Shown: positions 6,254 to 10,350, numbered from the stretch's first letter. The stretch is 10,350 bases of DNA from CAZUSU01 sp964623315 (GCA_964623315.1 CAZUSU010000025.1:1-10350); one strand, 5' to 3'. Program-made: numbers and translations. Notes: generated from the letters alone by a model not told the origin.

Positions 6254-6374
6254 TGGTCTGATGAAGGGGTTCGAAGGGCGCACACGCACGCGAGCGTGCG
6301 CAACGTGCATCGTGTGCGCCCCGGCCCGAATGCGCGGCATGGTCCGCGCATGAGGCGAACCCCGTCCGGTCCGC
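6254..6374 (+). repeat. 121-nt structured repeat element, copy A, ending in a tRNA-Asp 3' end
   Basis: The unit begins TGGTCTGATG and ends in 19 nt (6356-6374) identical to the tRNA-Asp 3' end (6193-6211), covering half of the T loop through the acceptor strand. It forms nested stems: GGGGTTCG/CGAACCCC (6266-6273/6356-6363), GGGCGCACACG/CGTGTGCGCCC (6276-6286/6311-6321), and ATGCGCGG/CCGCGCAT around a CATGGT loop (6330-6337/6344-6351). It is 116/121 identical to copy B with no gaps. It could be a non-coding RNA, a recombination site or a degenerate mobile element. No coding capacity is convincing. Confidence 0.88.
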
Positions 6375-6376
6375 AT

Positions 6377-6403
6377 CTCAAAATCTCCCACATCGGGAGA
6401 TTT
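6377..6403 (+). terminator. Rho-independent terminator after repeat copy A
   Basis: AAAATCTCCC pairs with GGGAGATTTTTT around a short loop and is followed by GTACG. It lies 3-5 nt after the 121-nt element, so that element could be the 3' part of a transcribed, terminated RNA. Confidence 0.8.
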
Positions 6404-6425
6404 TTTGTACGAAAATACTTTGGAT

Positions 6426-6478
6426 AAAAAAATGACCCCGCGAATCACATCAAGTTCATGTGACTCAAACGGGGTTTT
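6426..6478 (-). terminator. Terminator of the receiver-like gene
   Basis: On the minus strand the hairpin CCCCG...CGGGG with an inner TCACAT/ATGTGA stem lies 5-50 nt after the stop codon of the receiver-like gene. It ends in TCATTTTTTT. On the plus strand the right arm is followed by TTTT, so weak bidirectional action is possible. Confidence 0.75.
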
Positions 6479-6482
6479 CGTC

Positions 6483-7067
6483 CTAACTGACTGGAGTGGT
6501 AGTCAGATGCTCCAGCAACTTGCCCCAGTCTTTGCCCATGGCAAATCCGGTGCTCTCACAAGTCCAGCAGTTCGTACCAGCACCATTGCAACTGCTGCAC
6601 AAGGTACCGTTCGTGGGGATCATGGCGTTGTACTCGTGGTAGAAACCAACGGTCGCGCCATTGATCGTGAAACGGGGAGGATACTCATCGCTTCCACAAC
6701 GCGATTCGAAGGAGTCCATCCACGCCGACGCCGGGTGGTCGTGATGGTTGGTGGCGGACAGGACCGCCACATACTTCGCACCGCTGCGCGCAGCCATCAG
6801 CGCGAGGGCGAAACCGACAGGCATTTCCTGCCCGGCCAGCGCCAACCCCTTGTTTCCCATCGCCCGTTTGCTCGTGGGCATGAGCAAATCGCAGAGTACC
6901 ACGTCGAACTGGTACGGGGATTCCCAGCCATTGTTGCCCCAGACCGGATTGAGGTACTCGTACGCCTCGTCGTACGAACCGACGATGGCCACATTGTGTC
7001 CCTGCAGCGTCTGGCGCGCGGACTGCTGATGTATACTGCTATCTTCGATCACGAGAATGCGGGACAT
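6483..7067 (-). CDS. Receiver-like (CheY-type) protein with C-terminal DnaJ-type zinc-knuckle motif
   Basis: The 194-residue product starts with a receiver fold: RILVIEDS with the acidic pair E8/D9, the phospho-acceptor region VVLCDLLMP (D60), and a VLSAT switch strand (S105). The usual conserved Lys after the fifth strand is not evident. About 30 residues are inserted between the receiver elements. After the receiver come two adjacent CxxC units, CSSCNGAG (157-164) and CWTCESTG (167-174), which resemble DnaJ CxxCxGxG zinc-knuckle repeats and could bind one zinc (C157, C160, C167, C170). There is no DNA-binding output domain. ATG 7067 is chosen over a longer frame because GGAGG lies 6 nt upstream and the receiver starts there. 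It is a single-gene unit with its own promoter and terminator, flanked by the two 121-nt repeats. A longer antisense frame is taken as a shadow. Confidence 0.85.
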   Translation of the reverse strand: MSRILVIEDSSIHQQSARQTLQGHNVAIVGSYDEAYEYLNPVWGNNGWESPYQFDVVLCDLLMPTSKRAMGNKGLALAGQEMPVGFALALMAARSGAKYVAVLSATNHHDHPASAWMDSFESRCGSDEYPPRFTINGATVGFYHEYNAMIPTNGTLCSSCNGAGTNCWTCESTGFAMGKDWGKLLEHLTTTPVS

Positions 7068-7073
7068 GGGGAA

Positions 7074-7078
7074 CCTCC
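7074..7078 (-). promoter_or_regulatory. Shine-Dalgarno of the receiver-like gene
   Basis: GGAGG on the minus strand lies 6 nt before the ATG at 7067. It decides the start and contrasts with the housekeeping genes here, which lack such a site. Confidence 0.8.
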
Positions 7079-7150
7079 AAGAGAACTGCTCATTTCCTTT
7101 TCGAATCACTAACCCCATGTTAATGACTCGAAAAATAGAAGTGACTAAAG

Positions 7151-7179
7151 AATATAGCGGTATTCTATAATTTTGTCAA
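7151..7179 (-). promoter_or_regulatory. Strong promoter of the receiver-like gene
   Basis: On the minus strand a consensus TTGACA (7179-7174), a 17-nt spacer, and TATATT (7156-7151). The predicted start is near 7144, giving a leader of about 77 nt. An inverted repeat TTTGGCT/AGCCAAA (7195-7201/7208-7214) lies 15 nt upstream of the -35 box and could bind a regulator. Confidence 0.8.
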
Positions 7180-7267
7180 TACTATCTGCGGCTATTTGGC
7201 TAAATCAAGCCAAAACATCTCTCTCGCTCTTTTCAAACCACCTCCCCACTTCATCCACTACGCCCCG

Positions 7268-7307
7268 CCATTATAAAAACCACCTCATGAGGTGGTTTTT
7301 ATAATGG
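7268..7307. terminator. Perfect 40-bp palindrome, probable bidirectional terminator
   Basis: The sequence is its own reverse complement over all 40 nt, with the centre CCACCTCATGAGGTGG flanked by A5/T5 tracts and CCATTAT/ATAATGG. As RNA it makes a long hairpin followed by or including a U-rich arm. It directly precedes the second 121-nt repeat (1-nt gap), just as the tRNA-Asp terminator precedes the first. Confidence 0.85.
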
Positions 7308-7308
7308 T

Positions 7309-7429
7309 TGGTCTGATGGAGGGGTTCGAAGGGCGCACACGCACGCGAGCGTGCACAGCGTGCATCGTGTGCGCCCCGGCCCGAATGCGCGGCATGGTCC
7401 GCGCATGAGGCGAACCACGTTCGGTCCGC
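7309..7429 (+). repeat. 121-nt structured repeat element, copy B
   Basis: Same length as copy A, offset by exactly 1055 nt, with 5 substitutions (7319, 7355, 7358, 7417, 7421). The inner stems (7331-7341/7366-7376 and 7385-7392/7399-7406) are unchanged. Two substitutions fall in the tRNA-like 3' end; one of them breaks a base pair of the outer stem. The element runs into GGTCCGCCA, keeping the CCA-like bases that copy A lost. The following AAATCTCC resembles the left arm of copy A's terminator, but the matching right arm is absent. Confidence 0.88.
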
Positions 7430-7430
7430 C

Positions 7431-7624
7431 AATATGAAATCTCCTTCATTCGCTTTTCGCTGTCTGCCTTGTACTCTTCGGCAGACACGACGACACCCAT
7501 GTGGATAGCTAATACAACCTAGATGTGCTACTCTGCTTACAGAGGTTCCGAAACTCAGCTCGCGCTGAGTTCTGGTCAACTTGTTGTGCCGGCTTGTCTC
7601 ACATAAGTCGAAAGGAAGGTGCTC
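7431..7624. other. Non-coding stretch with two hairpins before the 72-aa gene
   Basis: It holds an 8-bp inverted repeat TGTCTGCC/GGCAGACA (7461-7468/7480-7487) and a tight 7-bp hairpin ACTCAGC-TCGC-GCTGAGT (7553-7570). Between them TGCTACTCT (7526-7534) reads as an extended -10 element without a good -35. If used, transcription would start near 7541 and the second hairpin would lie in the 5' leader of the 72-aa gene. Nothing else is recognised. Confidence 0.45.
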
Positions 7625-7843
7625 GTGGCAAACGGAATTACAAAAAAGGGTATTGAGTGGCGCGAGGTCTCGATGCCCGATCTGGATCAATTCATCGCTG
7701 GCGCGACGAGCAATCCGGAGTTGGCGAGCGCCATCGTGGCACTCAACGACCTCGACGACGATGACGATGTTGCTCAGCGTCGTCGTGACACCGCCGACTG
7801 GGCGCTACTGATGAACCAGATCGTCGGACAGGAAACCGTGTGA
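7625..7843 (+). CDS. Small acidic protein, 72 aa, function unknown
   Basis: I do not recognise this protein. It has 72 residues, starts VANGITKKGIEWREVSMPDL if GTG 7625 is used, and contains an acidic run (LDDDDD, about residues 43-48) followed by QRRRDTADWALLMNQIV. No signal peptide or membrane segment is seen. GTG at 7625 is preferred to the in-frame GTG at 7619 because AAGGAAGG (7612-7619) then lies at normal Shine-Dalgarno distance. It ends in GTGTGA, overlapping by 4 nt a possible 41-codon frame. Its size and acidity resemble small regulators or DNA mimics, but nothing in the sequence proves this. Confidence 0.6.
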   Translation: MANGITKKGIEWREVSMPDLDQFIAGATSNPELASAIVALNDLDDDDDVAQRRRDTADWALLMNQIVGQETV

Positions 7844-7965
7844 AATTGCACCGCTTCATCTGCTCGGCAACCCAACGCGTGTTGGTGAACGGCTCATGTG
7901 CGTACGCGCTCTCGCCGGACAATTCGGCTAAGCACCACGGCCTGCACACTCTTCGGAGCGTGTAG
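7840..7965 (+). CDS. Possible small ORF, 41 aa, translationally coupled (doubtful)
   Basis: GTG at 7840 overlaps the stop of the 72-aa gene by GTGA, a typical coupling arrangement, and the frame runs to TAG at 7963-7965 (start MKLHRFICSATQ). The last third lies inside the terminator hairpin, which argues against it being a real gene. No similarity is recognised. Confidence 0.25.
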   Translation: MKLHRFICSATQRVLVNGSCAYALSPDNSAKHHGLHTLRSV

Positions 7966-7977
7966 GCCGTAATTTTT
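7933..7977 (+). terminator. Rho-independent terminator of the 72-aa gene unit
   Basis: ACGGCCT-GCACACTC pairs with GAGCGTGT-AGGCCGT around a TTCG-type tetraloop, then AATTTTTTAA. A long GC-rich stem with a T-tract makes it a strong terminator. Confidence 0.85.
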
Positions 7978-7991
7978 TAATGCCTCTTGTG

Positions 7992-8035
7992 AAAAAAATT
8001 GACCCCCGAATCGCTTATACAACCCGGGCCGAAAC
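7992..8035 (-). terminator. Weak or decayed terminator after the AbiEii-like remnant
   Basis: On the minus strand GCCCGG...TCGGGGGTCAATTTTTTT follows the stop codon at 8041. Only 4-5 bp pair well. The T-tract side (A7 TTGACCCCC on plus) resembles the same side of the terminators at 6426 and 8679, suggesting a decayed member of that group. Confidence 0.35.
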
Positions 8036-8040
8036 ATCCA

Positions 8041-8364
8041 CTACACCTTTTGCATTCGCTCAACCTCTCCCACAAAAAATTTCTTAACCACGCCCCATTT
8101 CACCGCCGGTTTTGTCACTACATCCGGTTGTTGATCAGCATCTTCAAAAAACACCAGCGCCTTCAAAATATGATACGGATCACGCGCACCCGCGCCAAAT
8201 TTTTTATTACATAGTTGCAGGACATCTTCAACTGACTCACGGTGGCCATAGTGCAACGCAAGCGCCGTTCCACCTGCCAAATAAAATTTTTTCAAAAATG
8301 CAGCATCACACAATTTCTCAAACACATCATGTGTCGCCGAATTCAATGCGACTTTATGCATCAT
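8041..8364 (-). pseudogene. AbiEii/AbiGii-type nucleotidyltransferase toxin, in-frame internal deletion
   Basis: Family members are about 200+ residue nucleotidyltransferases that act as toxins of type IV toxin-antitoxin or abortive-infection pairs. The 107-residue product has the N-terminal motif KKFYLAGGTALALHYGHRESV (26-45), then jumps to what looks like the C-terminal part of the family: LCNKKFG, then DPYHILKALVFFEDADQQP and VKWGVVKKFFVGEVERM. The family's DxD metal-binding region after GHR.S and the central Lys/Arg-rich RDxxDLY-type region are missing. The frame is intact, so the loss looks like a clean in-frame deletion near 8228-8238. The start at 8364 (ATGA overlap with the upstream stop) fits the MMHKVALN N-terminus. 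The product is expected to be catalytically dead. Confidence 0.7.
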
Positions 8365-8600
8365 ACAATCTTCCAAAAATTCTTTGTCTTCTTACCCACA
8401 TTTCTGCTTCGCGCAACCACCCGACGAATGGCGGCAACACCGTACATTTTTTTGAGCCACTGAATATCTGTCCAACCACCCTTTTCCGCAACGCGCGCAA
8501 TAATAAAATTCTGATATTTTTTAATGTCAATTTTTGCCGGCTCCGACACATCCCAGAGCACCGGAATAATTGATTTTGGCACGCGCGCCTTTGTTTGCAT
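8361..8600 (-). CDS. DUF6922-like small protein, probable partner/antitoxin of the AbiEii-like gene
   Basis: The 79-residue protein matches my memory of the DUF6922 pattern: a P..IIPVLWDV segment near the N-terminus, IDIKKYQNFIIARVAEKGGWTDIQWLKKMYG in the middle (24-54), and an IRRVVARSRNVGKKTKNFW end. Members are often encoded just upstream of AbiEii-type toxins, as here with a 4-nt ATGA overlap. The antitoxin role is inferred from context. The ATG at 8600 lies 6 nt after a perfect TATAAT, so the mRNA is probably leaderless. This gene looks intact although its partner is deleted. Confidence 0.7.
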   Translation of the reverse strand: MQTKARVPKSIIPVLWDVSEPAKIDIKKYQNFIIARVAEKGGWTDIQWLKKMYGVAAIRRVVARSRNVGKKTKNFWKIV

Positions 8601-8606
8601 AAATTA

Positions 8607-8615
8607 ATTATATCA
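8607..8615 (-). promoter_or_regulatory. Extended -10 promoter of the DUF6922/AbiEii pair, leaderless
   Basis: The minus strand reads TGATATAAT (8615-8607), a TGn extended -10 with consensus TATAAT. No good -35 is seen at the right distance. The ATG at 8600 falls where transcription should start. Confidence 0.6.
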
Positions 8616-8678
8616 GATTTATGGCCTGATTACCAGATCAAAAAAACTTCCACAACTTCAGCCCCTACGCCCTGCCAT

Positions 8679-8728
8679 AAAAAATTGACCCCGCGACCAC
8701 ACATGTTTCAATGCGATGGCGGGGTCCC
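8679..8728 (-). terminator. Terminator of the 144-aa gene
   Basis: On the minus strand GACCCCGC (8727-8720) pairs with GCGGGGTC (8694-8687), followed by AATTTTTT. It lies about 16 nt after the stop codon at 8744. The loop is long (about 25 nt) with a possible small inner stem. Confidence 0.75.
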
Positions 8729-8743
8729 GAGTTGGTGAACGGC

Positions 8744-9178
8744 TTACGAATCCTTGATAGGCCTCAGAAAATCCGGCACGAATACTTCGAGAAACGGACT
8801 GTCCGCGTGCGCCGCAAGAAAACGTGCGCGCACCGATTCCGGAATACTCGTCGCACCCCTTTCCAACCAGCCGACCATACACACTGCATTCACCACTTGA
8901 TTCTGCCACCGCCGATCACGAAACAAGTGGGTTTGGCTCGCCAAACTCGTGCAAAGCGCGATCAACTGCTGGAAAAAGCGCTGTTCCATCTCCAAGTCGC
9001 GCGGTTCTACATTAAGTGCGGCGACAATCTGCAGATGCGGTTCTAGATCATCCCCGATTGGTGGAATGCTGGACCCATCTACAAGATTGCCGATTTGGAC
9101 GAGATCCCCTTCTTGACAGACCCTCTCAATCACCTTTCGCAATCCGGCGTACGGTGAACAAACTGGAAATGTTGCCAT
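8744..9178 (-). CDS. Uncharacterised cytoplasmic protein, 144 aa
   Basis: I do not recognise a family. The 144-residue product starts MATFPVCSPYAGLRKVIERV and shows mixed helices with no signal peptide or membrane segment. The middle (about 60-105) reads as amphipathic helices (LEMEQRFFQQLIALCTSLASQ, RRWQNQVVNAVCMVGWLERG). Four cysteines (C7, C21, C76, C100) are scattered without a metal-binding pattern. ATG 9178 is chosen over a start 27 nt upstream because GGAGGG (9189-9184) lies 5 nt before it. The gene has its own promoter and terminator and is divergent from the 280-aa membrane protein, sharing a compact control region, so the two may be functionally linked. Confidence 0.78.
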   Translation of the reverse strand: MATFPVCSPYAGLRKVIERVCQEGDLVQIGNLVDGSSIPPIGDDLEPHLQIVAALNVEPRDLEMEQRFFQQLIALCTSLASQTHLFRDRRWQNQVVNAVCMVGWLERGATSIPESVRARFLAAHADSPFLEVFVPDFLRPIKDS

Positions 9179-9218
9179 GGTGACCCTCCACACTGCGCAC
9201 GACACGCAGACTTACAAT

Positions 9219-9247
9219 AAGCTAACAAAAAACTGATACCGTGTCAA
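9219..9247 (-). promoter_or_regulatory. Promoter of the 144-aa gene
   Basis: On the minus strand TTGACA (9247-9242), a 17-nt spacer, then TAGCTT (9224-9219) preceded by TGT (extended -10). The predicted start is near 9212, giving a leader of about 34 nt with the GGAGGG ribosome binding site. Confidence 0.6.
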
Positions 9248-9281
9248 GCTCTTGTGCACCTCATTGCAATAAAGCCGATTC

Positions 9282-9310
9282 TTGACATCTTTTTATGTTC
9301 CGCCCATACT
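9282..9310 (+). promoter_or_regulatory. Promoter of the 280-aa membrane protein gene
   Basis: TTGACA (9282-9287), a 17-nt spacer, and CATACT (9305-9310). The start is near 9317. The two divergent -35 boxes are only 34 nt apart, so one regulator bound between them could control both genes. Confidence 0.65.
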
Positions 9311-9342
9311 AGCCGAGCGCGCAATGCGCATGGGAGATTTAA

Positions 9343-10185
9343 ATGGTTTCCCCTGACACTCAAATTCATACGGTGGCCGAACTGGCTGAAGCCGTAGTCA
9401 CAGCCAACTCAACCGAAACTCAGCGTGCTCACCGCGCAAAATACGGCGGCTGGTGCCAAGACGCCACGTGCAAGGACATGGATCCGCAGGCCGCATTTGG
9501 CCTGCTCGGCGGCATCGCGCTCGTACTCGTCGGCACATTCATGGCATTGGTCGTTAAGAGCAACGTGTTCCACATCATTACGGCCCTTGGTACACTGCTC
9601 CTGCTGATCACCCACACGCTCAATCGCCGCCAACAGAGGCGGCATCACCTTCCCGTTGCACTGCGCAGTATCACGGTGGCACAGGTCACGGATCTGTGGC
9701 GCAAAACCGCATCAGAACTGTCGTCATTTCTTCTGAACGAAAAAACGGGCCTGCCGCAACTGGCGCCGGCGCTCGCTGAAATTGAACAGCAGATGACACG
9801 CGCCGAGCAATACCGCCGCAGTCGCGTTGTGGGCATGCGACGAAACCTCACACAAATCATGCAAAACTTGAGCGACCTGTGTACCCGCATGGAACAGGAT
9901 TGGGTAAGCAACGTGGGTGCAAACAATAGAAACGTGATGTCGCTTGAACAGGCGTCTCTCACTTTGCAAAAGGACCTCATCGCCATCACCAACAGTTGCC
10001 GCCGTCTGCGAGCAGAGTTAACTGCGGTAGAAGTCCCACACGGCAACGATCTATTGCTTGATCCACACAATCTCAACCATCTGGATGGATGGCTCGTTCA
10101 CATGAAAGCGATGTGCGAACGACTGCCAATGAGTGTGTCAGACGCCGCACTCTGGAGTCAGCACCACAACTCAACCTGCAACTAA
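9343..10185 (+). CDS. Uncharacterised membrane protein with two transmembrane helices and helical cytoplasmic domain
   Basis: No family is recognised. The 280-residue protein has a hydrophilic N-terminus (1-50) with a C38/C43 pair (GWCQDATC), then two membrane helices (about 52-71 and 76-92) joined by a short turn. The sequence after TM2 (NRRQQRRHH) is strongly basic, so by the positive-inside rule the N- and C-termini are likely cytoplasmic. Residues about 110-270 are predicted helical and Gln/Glu/Arg rich (ALAEIEQQMTRAEQYRRS, ITNSCRRLRAELTAVE), possibly a coiled coil. The topology resembles small membrane-anchored scaffolds or sensors, but this is only inference. ATG 9343 is preceded by GGGAG (9332-9336) at 6 nt. 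It is divergent from the 144-aa gene and ends in a good terminator. Confidence 0.82.
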   Translation: MVSPDTQIHTVAELAEAVVTANSTETQRAHRAKYGGWCQDATCKDMDPQAAFGLLGGIALVLVGTFMALVVKSNVFHIITALGTLLLLITHTLNRRQQRRHHLPVALRSITVAQVTDLWRKTASELSSFLLNEKTGLPQLAPALAEIEQQMTRAEQYRRSRVVGMRRNLTQIMQNLSDLCTRMEQDWVSNVGANNRNVMSLEQASLTLQKDLIAITNSCRRLRAELTAVEVPHGNDLLLDPHNLNHLDGWLVHMKAMCERLPMSVSDAALWSQHHNSTCN

Positions 10186-10189
10186 AACA

Positions 10190-10225
10190 GCCGCGGGTCT
10201 CACGCCTCACGCGGCCATTTTTTTT
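10190..10225 (+). terminator. Rho-independent terminator of the 280-aa gene
   Basis: GCCGCG (10190-10195) pairs with CGCGGC (10210-10215), followed by CA and a T8 tract. It starts 5 nt after the stop codon and separates the gene from the convergent partial gene. Confidence 0.8.
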
Positions 10226-10242
10226 GATGTAAATTACGGCGC

Positions 10243-10350
10243 CTATTTACGCAAGGCGTCTTCTACTTTCACCGCAATTGCCGCATCTGCCACTTTCCAG
10301 AGCATGGCAACTTCGGATGTTGCGTTTACCTTCAACACCATTTTGCCCTC
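10243..10350 (-). CDS. C-terminal fragment of an unidentified protein (5' part outside window)
   Basis: The minus strand is open from the window edge to TAG at 10245-10243, giving 35 residues: EGKMVLKVNATSEVAMLWKV, then ADAAIAVKVEDALRK. Composition is ordinary for a cytoplasmic protein. It is too short for the ORF cut-off and I cannot assign a family. Support comes from the open frame reaching the window edge, plausible residue use and the convergent terminator just beyond its stop. Confidence 0.5.
   Translation of the reverse strand, partial: EGKMVLKVNATSEVAMLWKVADAAIAVKVEDALRK

Noticed and set aside
6254..6374. Short protein frames inside the 121-nt repeat (both strands)
   Set aside because: The five differences between copies do not favour silent changes, no start signal is present, and strong stems explain the conservation better.
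6405..7112. Long plus-strand open frame (235 codons) over the receiver-like gene
   Set aside because: It is antisense to a frame with receiver motifs, a GGAGG site, a consensus promoter and a terminator. Its own translation is Arg/His-rich with no motif and no ribosome binding site.
6254..7429. 121-nt repeats as integron attC sites
   Set aside because: They are palindromic and bracket a gene, but canonical core sites (GTTRRRY / RYYYAAC) at the ends are not seen and no integrase is in the window.
7271..7690. Minus-strand frame spanning repeat copy B (139 codons)
   Set aside because: It runs through a palindromic terminator, the structured repeat and the antisense of the 72-aa gene. The frame is open only because GC-rich repeats lack stops.
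8112..8573. Plus-strand frame of 153 codons over the DUF6922/AbiEii pair
   Set aside because: Shadow frame. The minus-strand products have recognisable family motifs and ATGA coupling.
8658..8909. Minus-strand 83-codon frame overlapping the 144-aa gene
   Set aside because: It lies in another frame inside the better-supported gene and crosses its terminator; no initiation signal.

Overview
The window looks like a chromosomal segment of a Candidate Phyla Radiation (Patescibacteria) bacterium, most likely of Parcubacteria type. This is inferred from protein style (compact IF-3, L35 and L20, many secreted proteins of unknown function, a DUF6922/AbiEii gene pair) and from the near absence of Shine-Dalgarno sequences in the housekeeping genes. 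No taxonomic search could be run.

Layout. Positions 1-674 hold the 3' end of smpB followed by the complete tmRNA gene (ssrA), the two parts of the trans-translation ribosome rescue system. Next come two convergent genes for exported proteins: a two-repeat protein (711-1649, +) and a coiled-coil protein with a Gly/Pro-rich tail (1668-3020, -). Upstream of the latter on the same strand are a UDP-glucuronate decarboxylase-like epimerase and a DedA membrane protein, overlapping by ATGA, which suggests an envelope or glycan function. Divergent from dedA is the conserved translation cluster infC-rpmI-rplT (4770-5937, +).

After rplT the character changes. A tRNA-Asp(GTC) gene (6137-6213) lies among unusual repeats. 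Two identical 46-nt palindromes upstream have right arms complementary to the 5' end of the tRNA. Downstream are two 121-nt structured elements, 116/121 identical, whose last 19 nt match the 3' end of the tRNA gene exactly in copy A and with two mismatches in copy B. The second element is separated from the first by a single-gene unit: a receiver-like protein with a DnaJ-type zinc-knuckle motif that has its own promoter and terminator.

The rest (7431-10225) is a run of small, mostly single-gene transcription units in alternating orientation: a 72-aa acidic protein, a DUF6922-like/AbiEii-like pair whose second gene has lost its central catalytic region, a 144-aa unknown, and a divergent 280-aa protein with two membrane helices. 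Four of these accessory genes have good Shine-Dalgarno sequences, unlike the housekeeping genes, several of which appear to be leaderless (infC, dedA and the DUF6922 gene). The window ends in the C-terminus of an unidentified minus-strand gene.

The most interesting part is the tRNA-Asp locus. Its nested tRNA-derived palindromes and repeated 121-nt element look like the footprint of a site-specific or structure-directed insertion system, or a family of tRNA-derived structured RNAs. No integrase or transposase is visible, so mobility is a hypothesis.
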